A stretch of 64,000 nt of DNA from Epinephelus fuscoguttatus (Eukaryota > Chordata > Actinopteri > Perciformes > Serranidae): positions 27,184,632-27,248,631 of the forward strand of contig NC_064765.1 in NCBI RefSeq assembly GCF_011397635.1, given 5' to 3'. The translations under genes and the position numbers were made by a program. How positions within the stretch are numbered: the stretch's first letter is position 1; each line of letters starts with the position of its first letter. This document shows, piece after piece, positions 13,273 through 24,573 of the stretch. The notes beneath the pieces are model-generated. The model saw nothing but the letters and a program-made list of their open reading frames with translations. It did not search any database and was not told the origin of the DNA.

Positions 13273-14245
13273 TGTGTGTGTGTGTGAGTGAGTGAGTGAA
13301 TGTGAGAGAGAGAGAGAGAGTGAGAATGTATGTGTTTGTCAAGCAATTTGTTAGGTGTCATCTATCAAGGCAACATGGCCACAACAGACAGCCGTGAGAA
13401 TAATCAGACTCATTGTCAAACATGCACACACACAGTTAAATCTCCAAAGCGCTTACTATCATTACACCATCAGATAGACCTTTTCACTCCAATAGTTGCC
13501 TACACCATATTTTATCCAGCACTTGCCTCCATTCCACAACAGACTTAGCACGATATATCTATGATAATGGTATGATAATGGCCATCAGAATGTTTTCCAC
13601 CCTCACCCGGCAGCCATTTTGCAGGCTTATTTATTTATTTATTTATTAATTTGAGCTTTCCCATTTCAAATCCGGCCATCCATCCTGCATGCTGGCTGCC
13701 CAGGCTCCAGTCACTGCTTGTCACTCTGAATTTCAAATGGCTCCAATTTTCCCCCTGATGGCACGGAGAAGTGGCAGGCAGCACATCGGGGAGGGTGGTC
13801 CTAGACATGCTGCCTGCAGCAGGGGTTCTATTAGAGAGAAGAGAGGGACGAGAGGGGGGGAGAGGAGAGGTTTGGAGCATCACGCCAGTAGTGATGTATT
13901 CTTTCTTTCTTTTTTTTTATGATTATTTTGGAGACTGCTTTCTCATTTGGGGCTGTGTGGCATGGCTGATTGTTCCATCTTTGCTTCTGGCTGGGTTGCT
14001 GATGGTGAAGCTGCCCTGCCCCTGCCTCACACTCTCCCAGCTCACAGTGTATGTATATGCAGTGCAGCACTGAAAAAAACTGATTTGTAACTGTGGCTAT
14101 GATTTGAAGTGTGTGCTATGTACAGATGTTCTGAAAGGTAATTATTTTGTGAGTGTTAGATTTATTAACAGGCAAAGGCTAACCCTACCTTGCTGCCTTT
14201 TTCTTCTCCAACATTGTGTTTTGTTCCTTAACGAGAGCTAACTAG
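12748..14245. other. Non-coding, probable ralgapa2 intron
   Basis: Contains a C/T- and G/C-rich stretch at 12,840-13,200 with open but repeat-poor frames of no recognised family, then the GT/GA microsatellite at 13,241. The pyrimidine-containing sequence just left of 14,246 acts as the splice acceptor of the next exon. Confidence 0.45.
13241..13323. repeat. (GT)n-(GAGT)n-(GA)n compound microsatellite
   Basis: Alternating GT for about 45 bases, then GAGT and GA steps. Confidence 0.95.
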
Positions 14246-14842
14246 CTATGAGGAGCGAGCGCTCTACCTAGAGGCCATTGTTCAGAACCACAGAGAGGTC
14301 ATGACCTTCGAAGACTTTGCCTCACAGGTCTTCTCCCCCTCACCTGGCTATCCAATGAGTGGAACAGGTGAGAAGTGAACCACGCCACATGTCTGTCCTC
14401 CTTTGTGTTCTTTCCACTCCACCTCCACCTCTTCACCATCCCACTGTTGCTTCATCGCACTTGTGCATTTTGCTCTTATGCCTTCTTTCCCCTTTCTTCA
14501 TCATCTCTTTCCTTGCCTCTTTTTCTGCATCAGTCTCTCCTCCTCCTCCTCCTCCTCCTCCTCCTCCTCCACAACACACCTGTTTGCCCCCATCGCCTCC
14601 TCCACACTCCCCTCATTCTCTCCACTCTCCTTGCACGCCTACACTCACTGATGAATATCAAACGACGGGGCCCGGCTCTTCACGCCATCCGACTGACTTC
14701 AAACACTGCTTTCTCCACTTCCTCAGGCCCCCACTCACGCCACTTTGTTCATCTCTTCTTGTTTCAAACTGCATCTTTCCATGCAATTACTTTCCTATGA
14801 ATATAAGCAGCCTTGTTAAATGGCGTTTGCAGAGTGTATGTT

Positions 14843-14885
<43 letters not shown>

Positions 14886-17800
14886 ACGCGCACATCTTCA
14901 TGAGCTCATTCACCGCCACTTAGGAGATCCGACCGACAAACACCAGCTCGCGGATGTCAGCACAGCACTCTTATCAGTCCATGATGAATAGAATGGAAAA
15001 CGTGTCTTATCTTGTTCTTCCTACTTGTACCAGCTCTGATCGATCTGCAACAGCACTGAAATCAATACGGGATTGCACTTTTCCACTCTATTGGATCCCA
15101 ACACACGTTCTGTTTTGACAAGGAAAGCACTCCACAATACTTAACCGTGGATGTCTCGCCATTTTTAGATCTGTCAATGCTCATATGTTTTAAGGGTGTA
15201 TGTAATATTTTTATCCCGTATGTTGGCATGTGAGAATTAAATGTCTGAATGCTCCAGACTGTGTGTGCGTGCGTGCATGCGTGCATGCATCCGTGTGTGC
15301 GTGTGTGTTCGTGTGTGTTCGTGTGTGTAGGACTTCAGATTCTCAGACAGCAGGTGTGTCAGCTATGTTACCATATTGTTTGCCCATCTCTCCTGCAGAG
15401 GTGTAAAATCTCCCCAGACTGACCTCTCGTCACCTTGTTTCATCCCAGCACCAAACCAGTTTCAATGGAAGGACTGAGGGGAAAAAAATAGATACAGATA
15501 CAGAGGAATATAGAGGAAAGGGAGCTGCTGAGGGCAAAAGAGAGAGGAAGTAAATCTAGCTGATGGTGTGGACTATTTCAACCATGGGATCCTTTGTGGC
15601 TGGACAGAGAGAGGTTAGAGAGGTTAGCCAGGCTTGAGAATAATGTTTCACAGCATGGGACATATGCTGTGGCTAATGTGAGAGGCCATAACATAATGAA
15701 GTCTGTTAGGCTGTTGTGTCACCCTCGCTGCTGCGGAAACTCGTTCTGAACGGCAATTTGTATTTCTCCGGAATCTATGCGTGTAAATAGATTAGTAGAT
15801 TAATGTGAGGGTGTGTGTGTCTGTATCTGTCCATTCATATTTTATCCAGGACTTACTTGCTCCATACAATACTGTGACACAGACCTTTCCTTGTATTTTA
15901 TTTCACTGTTTTACAAATTGCCTTTGCTGCTGAGTTTTGACCTCTTAAATGCTGTTAGGTTCATTGGTAGCTCTGATGTTCACATCTTCTGATCTGTATT
16001 TGAAAGCTGGGGTAGACAGTTTTCTGGAGTCAAAATAAAAAAATGCCAGAATTTGAATATACACCCTCTTCCTGCAGATCTCCACCCTTTGTAACGGGCA
16101 TACGCTTCATACAGCAACCTGTATCAGTACTAGTCGTGCGTTTCAATCATCTCAATCGTGACTGATCCAGATGCCATCATATATGGGCAATTCTATGAGA
16201 ATTACCATCCTGTTGTCTTTGTAAACTTGTTGGCCTGTAAAGCCCTTTGAGATGACATGGTGTGATTCAAAGCTCTAGCTAGCTACATGAGCATGAACTT
16301 GAATTAGCCCAGCTGAGAGCTAAAAACTTTCAAAACTTTGAAAATTCATAACAAATCAACCATATGTGCTACAACTTCACATTTTCATCAGACTGTAGCC
16401 CCAATACTGAAGAAACTTTTGTACATTTAAACCTATTAAAGATTATGAAGTTCATCACTCTGTTTTTTTCAAAAACTGTAAAACTTCTTAAACCTATCTC
16501 CTCCCACAATTTTTGCTCAGTTGACACCAAACTTGCTACAGAGCATCTTCAGACTGTACAAAAACTACATTTCTCAGATTTTTGATTTATCAAAAATTGA
16601 GCCTACAGTGCATCAAAATGTTTGACTATAAATGGTACTGTAAACATATACATGCAAATTCTTGCTAAATAAATCTTCAATGTTCATGAAAAAAATGACA
16701 AAATTCTAGAGTCATGGTAGATGATGTGTGGCAAATTTCAGAATTTTACCTTAGAAACTGAATTTTTGACAGCATTTTGAATTTTGCTCTAATGTGAACA
16801 ATTGGAGTCAATGTAAAAATGGTAATTTTAAAGATCACTTTTTCACTTAAGGAGCAAATCAATCATTGTTACAAACAAATTACCAACATCTCCATGCTGT
16901 CTAGATGCGGTATGTGTATTTTCAGATTTTTGTCTTAATAACTGAATTTTTTACAGTGGTTTGAAATCTGCTTTTCCATGCACGGACGGCTGCTAAACCT
17001 GCACGTCTGGCTTAGTCAATTTGTGAAGCTACACATGAATTGTCACTGACTAATTAGCTCAGTGAGATAGAAATTGATTCTTGGTCTCAGAGGTTGTGAG
17101 TTCAAGCCTCAGCTGATGCAAAAAGCTGATTGTGTTGCTAAATTCCTAAATGTCTTCCAATTCTTCTGCTTGTTGCTCAGAATTGCCTAAAAATGCCCAG
17201 ACCTGACCCATCGCTGCGCAGCAGCTATAATTTTTTTTTGTACTTTGAGCACTCTTCCCTTTGTGCACAGATGTTTTGAATAAATTGGCTTTTTTTACAT
17301 TGATCTCAGCCTGTGAACCTTTTTTGTGGCTGTCCAGCTCAGTTGAATTGGTGTGCGGGTATTTCTTCTGCCATCCTCTCCCTGTATTGACCTGTAATTG
17401 ACCAAGGTCTGCCCAAGAAGTCTAGTTTTCTCTCAGTCCAGTTGAATTGCAGTATGCTGAAAGGTACAGGTGTAACTTACAACAATCTAGATTGATGTAT
17501 GATTTCAGTTATCCAGTGTTATCGATGCAGAGTGAAAATATTGATACATATCATCATCTTTAAGCTTTATTTTTAAATTCCCATGTCTGGGTCACCATCT
17601 CCGTCCAGGAGCACCTCCTTCCTAGACATCCAAATCGTGCTAACAGCCTAGCACCACGCAGGCAATGGCCAGAAGCCAAGAAAAAAAAGATTTCATCTCA
17701 TATCAATCACAGGCCCCTGGATTTGTGATATCAACAAATATTGTGTTGTTGTCTAAAGACTCAATATAATATTGTATCATGATAAACTTGTGATTTACAC

Positions 17801-18519
17801 CCCTAGCAAAGGTTATTATGGAATTTTTCGCTCAAGGATGCCAACAAAAACCTGCGTATCCTAGCTTTGATTTTATGTGTGCATTTTTAATTTTTTTTTT
17901 TTTTTTTGCATTTTTTTAATAATTTAAGCAAAGTAGATGCATCTGGAATATATCTATGTTATGTTATGGTGCAGCTATGTTAAGGAAATTTAAAGAAACC
18001 CAACAAAATTTACCAGAGAAAAAAAAGAATGAAAAACTTTAAGATGTTTATGATAAAACAGATGCATACCAGGTGCAACAATTACAACTAATAGTTATTT
18101 TCATCATTCATTATTATTGGTTAATTTGCGAAGGTAAAACTGTAGATGTTTGGTCTTTTTGCTTTAGTGTGTTTCCATCTATCCTCATCAATTCAGTTCA
18201 GTTTTATTTATAAAGCCCAATATCACAAATTACAATTTGCGTCAGAGGGCTTTACAGCATACAGGATACATCAGCTGTACTCATAGACTGAAGGCTGCTC
18301 TGTAACTTTTCAAAACCATAGGCATGATGTATTTAATGCTTTAGGCCATAATACATCTAAGTGACCTTTATGGTTGTAGTCTATCATCTATAATTGTCTG
18401 TGTCCCATCAAGCACATAGCTTCAATGTAGCAGTGATGGCTGGCTGACACTGCTTCTCATTCTCACCCTTCTTAAATGTGCTTTACTGCCCTCCCGTGTG
18501 TGTTCGTGTGTTCGTGTGT

Positions 18520-18574
<55 letters not shown>

Positions 18575-21500
18575 AGTGTTTGACTGAGTGTGTGTGTGTT
18601 GTTATATGCGAGTGTGTCCATCCATCTGTTTGTCCGTCCATCCTGCTCTGGCTCTCATTGCTGCCACTAACATGTCATCCATGCTCCATGACAGCGTGCA
18701 GGCGTTGGCCGGGGATGGTTTGGGACATGGAGTACCCCTGGGCCAAACTGGACTGTAAGACTCTGCCTGCTTCCTCCACACTAGGCATGATGCCCACCAC
18801 CAACATCCATCTATTCATTAATTTAGGTTCTGTGAACCCCAACATCATCAAATAACCCGAGGCGCTGCGCTTGATTTAGCCCTTTTTTGTAAAAGCAATG
18901 TAAGGCTCTGATTCAAGGACAGATTCTGCATGCTAATTACTAAATGAAGCGCCCCTGCGGTGTTTCACCACTTCACTGTAAGGCATTTAACCTCAGCCCT
19001 CCCCTGCCATCTCTTTATCTATTTGGCTCGTCAGTATCCTCAACAGCCTCGTCTTCCATGAACCTGAATGCAGCCTCACTCTCACCCTTCAGACCAGCAT
19101 CATGGCTTCCTGCATGAGCTAGTCCATCTGTCGTACACACTTCATCCACAGTGCTCTGCCCTTGTTGTGTTACACCTGCACTGCTTTGCTCCATTTTTGT
19201 TGTTGTGTTATGTTGTGTGTTTTCATCCTGTAAACTTTTTTCTAAAAAGAAAAAAAAAGAATAAATAACTATACATGAGAAAGCAATACTTCTCTCCAGT
19301 GGATACAACAACTTAAAAGCTCCCATAGTGCATCTTTTCCTCTCTCACCCTAACCCTCTCCGACAGTAACACTGGTGCTAAATGTTTCTGTTGTTGCCAT
19401 GTGAACTGTCCACCGTTCATGCTTTGGATTTCAAAATTGTCCCGATCTTGAAATCTGTGAAGTGGGACAGTTGTATCAGGTACCATCAGACATTATGACC
19501 TTAAAGGTGTCCTCAGAAGGAAAGTGGCACTTGTTGATTAACTCATCACACGAATCAGTTAACCTTGTCTGACTTTTTAAACGTTTCAGTGATGACTAAC
19601 CTGAACGCCACACAAGCTGTCTGGATATCCCTCTGCTCAGACCCTCACATCACTGACTTTTTAGCAGCGTTGTGTCGTGTTCAGCTGCAGTGTGGTTTGG
19701 TGTGTGTCCGCTGCTCTCTCACATGATGCTCTACTCTGTTTCTCCCTTTTAGATTAAAAATATCTTAAAGGTCCAAATACTGTGTATGGTGAAGGTAAGC
19801 CCCAAGTCAGACCGGAAGCTTGTTTCCGTCCAGCGGCCTACCTACCCCTTCGCTCGATCACTCATCCTGGCTGTTCCCCCCTCCACCCTTCCTTTTTTTC
19901 ATTCAGCACTAACCAAGCTTTATTTACTGAGTGCTCTGACAAAGGGAAGGGGACAGAGAAACCAGGCTGTTTATTTGGGGGGTGTCCTACTGTTTAGGCC
20001 AGGCTGGTAATTGAAAGTGATGCACGATGGGGACAATTAGCACCTGACTAAGTAGCAGCATGAACAATACGGCTACACTTCTGGCCCTCGCTTCTGCATG
20101 TGGCGCGCCTTTATCTCTTCCCCCAGCAAACACTTTTCTCTTTTCTTTCTTTCCTTTTTTTTCTCTCCCCCCAGTCCCTCCACCCCCCTCATTTCCTCCT
20201 GTTGGAGTGTGCCTGTTTGCCTGGGGCAGACTCTGAGACTAACACCTGCCGCACTGGAAGACGTCTTTGTCATCTAAAGCCTTGTTTGAACTGCTGCAGA
20301 GGGGACCAATGGGATGGCAGGGCCATTTAAAGACCCTCTTTGTTTTCCTTCTCTCTCAGTTTCTCCCGTCTTCTTTCCATCTGAAATTAACCTCACCGTA
20401 AGGCATGTTGGACCGAGTAAGGAGCGGAAATGCTGGGTTGTAATGATGACAACAATGATACATTAGCCTCTTCTGGATCTGGGTTATTTTTTTTTCAACT
20501 TACTATGAAAATGAATTCTTACATAAGGCCATACAGTGAAGAACGTCATTCAGAAACTGATGTAACCACAGTCGTTAAGTGCCACAGTGGGAGTGATGAC
20601 TGTTTAGTGCAGCATGTTTTAATGGCCACTAAACGAAAAGGGAAGTCTGTTGAGTGGGTGGTGAACTGTACCACACTATTGTCTGTGTATATTAGCTGTA
20701 ATAGGTGGTTGCCTTCTTCCTGTCTATCATACAGCACATGCAGCCAGAGTTTAGTTTATAAAACAAAGTGTTTACTGTAGGAATGAGTAGAAGAATACGG
20801 GAATGCAGGATTTTGTTCTGTCCGTCGGGCCAGCCCCGATTTTTAGCCAAGCCCATCCCTTTTTTATATTCATATGCAGATTTCATGTTCGGACCCCCTC
20901 ACCTCCCCTTCGAGCCCTTCACAATACACACGCCCAATGTTTCATCCATAGCCCAGCCCTCCTCTCCCAGCGAGCTGCGGCCCCGGATGCTGCTGGTGTC
21001 CACTGTGCTGCTGAGTGTCTGTTACTCCAGCCATCTGCCATTCCTTTTAGCCGCTGCAACTTGAGATGCCTCGGAAAAAATGGCAGGAAATAAAAGGATA
21101 GGAAAGAAAATAGGCAACCAGATGCCATCTCGACAAAGCAGAAAAGTTGTTTAAACTCGAGGCATGGGGGCAGAGGCGGGTGGGTGGGGGGAGGGGGCGA
21201 GGTCTGGGTTTGGTCAGTGCCCATAGCTACAAAGTGTACCTCTTATTTTTTATATCCTATAAGCATCTGGAAAACTGTATAGGGAAGAAAGGCAGCGTCT
21301 CCTATAACAAGCTTTGCTTTACCACAGCATGTGACAAAAGCATGTCTCAAATATTTTAATTCACTTTCTCACATCTTCATTCTAATGATCTCAGGGGTAG
21401 AACAAACCCAAATCTTGACACTTTTTTTAAAGTTTGAATTGCAAGTTTTGTGATTGTCGGTGGAAATCCTATGAACTGGGTAATCTTGGTTGTGGGAGCA

Positions 21501-21808
21501 GCCACGTGCATGACGAAGCATGCTGGGATGAACAGCAATCACACAAAGACCATGAACCCCTCACTGCCATGGCTAACCGTCTCGTCTCTCCATCGTTGTC
21601 TTCTTTTTTCTTCTTTCTGTCTCCAAACACTCCCTCAATCTCTCTCCCAGGCTCCTTCACCGGCAGCGCGACCACCGACGCCGGAAGCACCGCAGCAACG
21701 ACGGACGCCGTCGACCAGGTTTCCCCCACAATGCCCCGTGCCACAAAGAACCGAGTTTCCGGGAAACTCCGCCGATCAGCCAGCGCTATAAGCAAATCCT
21801 CCAACTGA
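14246..21808 (+). CDS. ralgapa2: Ral GTPase-activating protein subunit alpha-2, last exons (5'-partial)
   Basis: Catalytic alpha subunit of the RalGAP complex, which switches off RalA/RalB; the window holds only the C-terminal end. Exon 14,246-14,367 (acceptor ctag, donor GTGAGA) reads [19 protein letters not shown], then [14 protein letters not shown] and ending GYPMSGT, the conserved end of the Rap/RalGAP domain shared with tuberin. It ends in phase 1. Exon 21,650-21,808 (acceptor tctcccag) restores the frame and reads [13 protein letters not shown]... to [15 protein letters not shown], then TGA. Reading through the first donor instead ends after GTGEK at 14,378. A second phase-compatible last exon is at 18,695-18,855. 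I chose alpha-2 over alpha-1 because insm1 lies next door; INSM2 pairs with RALGAPA1 in mammals. Earlier exons were not found in the window. Confidence 0.75.
14536..14570. repeat. (CTC)n trinucleotide repeat
   Basis: About 11 to 12 CTC/TCC units in a pyrimidine-rich intron segment. Confidence 0.9.
14846..14884. repeat. (GT)n microsatellite
   Basis: About 19 GT units, then a short GC/CA transition. Confidence 0.95.
16320..17235 (+). repeat. Composite dispersed repeat with tRNA-like segment
   Basis: An AT-rich body (about 16,320-16,980) of the 'aaaactttcaaaactttgaaa' type is followed at about 17,050-17,115 by a tRNA-like stretch. It has an A-box-like 'tagctcagtgagat' and a B-box-like 'ggttgtgagttcaagcctc'. 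A GC hairpin-like 'gctgcgcagcagc' lies near 17,212, followed by 'tataatttttttttg'. This combination recurs in fish genomes as I remember it, but I cannot place it in a named family. The tRNA part does not fold into a complete tRNA by eye. Confidence 0.45.
17467..17805 (+). mobile_element. Short hAT-like non-autonomous element
   Basis: The left end caggtgtaacttac and the right end gtgatttacacccct are inverted relatives of the CAGGGGTGTAA terminus common in fish hAT elements. The flanks gaaaggta and gcaaaggt look like an imperfect 8-base duplication. The body contains 'gatatcaacaaatattg' style AT-rich sequence and no reading frame. Class rests on termini and duplication length only. Confidence 0.45.
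18186..18280 (-). mobile_element. L2-type LINE 3' tail fragment
   Basis: The sequence 'ttcagttttatttataaagc' with 'ccaatatcacaaattacaa' is the reverse complement relative of the tail at 6,880-6,940 (gatttgtgatatggggctat). It is a 5'-truncated LINE copy inserted in the opposite orientation. Only the tail survives. Confidence 0.6.
18499..18572. repeat. (GTGTTC)n/(GT)n microsatellite
   Basis: Three GTGTTC-like units then about 22 GT units, 120 bases left of the possible alternative ralgapa2 exon. Confidence 0.95.
18695..18855 (+). CDS. Possible alternative last coding exon of ralgapa2
   Basis: After a usable acceptor (ccatgacag at 18,694) an open frame of about 53 codons begins [19 protein letters not shown] and ends [12 protein letters not shown] at 18,853. 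Its phase fits the phase-1 donor at 14,367, giving an Ala at the junction. An AATAAA lies 405 bases downstream (19,260). The sequence is more protein-like than its surroundings. However, a stop-free run of this length occurs by chance in several per cent of cases, and I do not recognise the peptide. Confidence 0.35.
18856..21649. other. ralgapa2 intron, no further exon recognised
   Basis: Contains an A-rich run and AATAAA at 19,245-19,265, pyrimidine-rich DNA at 20,110-20,190 and several short open frames without family resemblance. The tctcccag acceptor for the last exon lies at its right end. Confidence 0.5.
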
Positions 21809-23132
21809 GCTCTCCAACCTGTCCCCCTTTCCTTCCCCTCCGAGCACAGCCTTTAATCTTTTCTCGAAGAACCTCACACACCCAGCCGTGACTGCAAGTT
21901 TTTTCTTTTTTGGCGTGTATTTTGTTTTATTTTGTGTCATATAAACATGTAACTGGAGCATATTGCAATTTTTAATTTAAGTGGCAATCATTGATTTTGT
22001 TGATACATTTCCATTTGTCGTGGTGTTTAACTGCTTAATCAAGCTGGACGTGTGACTAAGCTATTTATGTTCACCCTGGTGGTTTCAGCTTACGAATCAG
22101 CAGCATAGGAAGACTTGACTGAGAAGTCTTAAACTAACCTGTGATTAAAAAATGTTGTTTTTATTCTCATTCTCTGGCGCGGTCTCGATGCACTAGAGGA
22201 ATAATAAGTTCTTACTATAGTAAGGGAATGGGAGACTGCTTCACCCTGTTTCTATATCTCATCTATCTCAACACTTCGTGTGACAAAGCACTGAATGACA
22301 CAGCTGTAAATGGCATCCTGCTAAAACTGCACAAGAGATTGGTATCCATTTATAAACGTGTCTGCCTTTTACCTCCTCCTGCACCTGCCACAACCTTTCT
22401 GTGTCAAAGATAACCACTTCAGTTGGATGACACTGTCGTCCTGCACGTTAGCACCCGTTTTGGACCATCTCCGTACACTGAAAAAGGAGAAAAGACTGAT
22501 GCATGGGGAACGCCTCCCCAGAATGATTTGTACACACTGCACTACCACACAGACGTCCTGAGCATTAAGTCCCTGCAGTGCGTGCAGTCTGAGGCTTTTT
22601 TTAATTGTTTTGAACTCAGAATGGACAATCAATGACGTCTTTCTAACTTGAGCTGAGCAGATTTTTTTTTTTTTTTTTTTTTAATCACTCTAATTTTCCT
22701 TTTTAAATGAATTCCGATGGATTGTGTCATGATTTGATTTATGCAAGTCTGCTGGAATGAGAAAAGACTGCGTTTGTAATTGTTTTCTGATGTTGTTAAC
22801 ATAGGCTCATGTCCGGTAATTGAATAAGTTCCTCCTGTCTCTTTCCTCTGCTATCAGTTTCCCCTGTCCTGTGAAGCTAAGACATCGACATTCCAACGTT
22901 CCCGACCAACTTTTTTTTCTCTCTTTTGCACTCGCTGTCATTGATTTAACTTGCATTGAATGTTTCTCTTTGTTCTTTGGATGCAAATTGCTTTAAATTT
23001 TATTTTTGCTGTTTTTTCGATGTACATAGAAAGGACTATTTGATGAATTATTTTTGTTGTTGTGTTGTATTCATGTGCTGTTTAGAGGAAAAATACCGCC
23101 AGAGCCTCAGGTGAATCTTAACTCCATGCACT

Positions 23133-23160
23133 GGTGTGTGTGTGTGTGTGTGTGTGTGTT
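23133..23160. repeat. (GT)n microsatellite in probable 3' UTR
   Basis: About 13 to 14 GT units followed by imperfect TGTG steps. Confidence 0.95.
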
Positions 23161-24428
23161 TGCGTGTCTGTGTGTATGTGTGTTTGAGTGTGAGTTTCGG
23201 AGGGAACTTCTCACAGTGCCTGTGTAATGTCTGTCCTCTAAGATGCTGTCCAACACCACCTCCACTCCCCATAATCAGATTTTAGTTTCTCCTCGTCATA
23301 GCCTGAGACAAACCATGGACACCCTGCATCACATCTCCCTCGTTAGCGGTCTAAAACAAAGTGTTTTCCTCCCCCGTGTCTCTAAAGGTCAGCGTCTTGT
23401 GCTACCCACAACAAAAACAACAACAGATGGATTTGGAATTGTGCAGCTTCTCTGTTTAGTCTTTATTACAGTGCTGCTCCGTCTTTATCTGTGAATGGAC
23501 TCAAGTGGCACCGACTCCTCCTCTTTCCCATGATCCTCTCCCCATGTCGCCTCTGAGGCCACGGGAGGGATGGAGGGGGTGAGGGGGGTTCTGGGTTTAG
23601 GTGGCATGCCAGAGCTAAACTCTAACAGCCCTCCTAGCAACAGCCAGGCCGGCGCTCTCACTTCTCCTGCGACCTGCCTGCTTATAGGGTTGTCATGGTA
23701 GCCAGGTGTTCCCCACACACACACACAATACACTCACACCCTCTGAGGGCTCCACCCAAGTTGCAACACTATCCCCATCTGTTGCACTATATGCCTTACT
23801 TTCCCCCCATGCTCTCCTGTCATCTCTCTCCCCTCTCTCACATGTCGCCTCCTTTTGTTTGTTCATTCCCCGAGCAGAAAATGGGGAATCCAAACAGCAG
23901 GAGTATTGATGGATCCATTTTTTCTTTGTGCTTTTGTTTTTTGAAGAATGTATGATATATATATATAGGCCTGGATCACATCTATGGTTTTTCTTCCCTC
24001 CCTCCCCTCAAAGCCACTTGAAGGAACCGCCCAGGATGCTGATCTAAAGATTGTAGGCTATAGATGATGTCTGTTTAAAAGGGGACTGTGCTCCCCCTTT
24101 GGTGGTGTAGTCGCTGGAGATGTTAGTTCGGACCAAGATAAGGATTGTGTGTCTTATATACGTGAAGAAAATGAGCTCGTGTTAGCCCTAGTAATTTTTT
24201 TTCTTTTTCTTTTCTTCTCGTTTTAGAAATCCTTGTACATTGTGTCAAATTTGAGGGCTTTGAGTGCCCTCTGAATATAAATATATTAATGCCTGTAATA
24301 TAATCTTTGTATAAGAGAAAGAGGAAAAAAAGCTTGAAGATTTCATCATGACTTGTCAACATATCAAACTGTTTTTAACGACCGAAGCCCTGCTATCTTT
24401 ATTAGAAATGTGAAAATTGAAACATTTC

Positions 24429-24434
24429 ATTAAA
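24429..24434 (+). terminator. ATTAAA poly(A) signal, ralgapa2
   Basis: ATTAAA followed after about 20 bases by T-rich sequence; the best candidate for the transcript end. Confidence 0.5.
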
Positions 24435-24450
24435 TCAATTTGAAATTCTA

Positions 24451-24538
24451 CGCATCTTTGTCCTGTTTTCATCTCTCATCGACACATCAGCTACTTGTGT
24501 ATCCTCAGATTTTGTGGAGAAGTGGCTGTGTGTGTTTC

Positions 24539-24573
<35 letters not shown>

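Larger units (their letters stand above)
14368..16319. other. ralgapa2 intron, low-complexity rich
   Basis: Contains the (CTC)n and (GT)n tracts listed separately, an imperfect GTGC/GTGT stretch at 15,259-15,330, and pyrimidine-rich DNA at 14,390-14,640 that gives long but meaningless open frames. No exon recognised. Confidence 0.5.
21809..24450 (+). other. ralgapa2: Probable ralgapa2 3' untranslated region
   Basis: After the TGA the sequence becomes AT-rich with T-runs (22,663-22,682), a (GT)n tract and no coding frame, in keeping with a long 3' UTR. It ends at ATTAAA (24,429) followed by the T-rich 'ctttgtcctgttttc'. The UTR extent is inferred from the absence of an earlier strong signal. 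Confidence 0.55.

Noticed and set aside
14359-14991. 210-codon Pro/Ser-rich frame after the ralgapa2 exon
   Set aside because: Produced by CTC and GT repeats in the intron; it does not follow the frame of the GAP exon.
17050-17120. tRNA gene
   Set aside because: Only A- and B-box-like parts fit; the arms do not pair fully, and it lies in a dispersed repeat.
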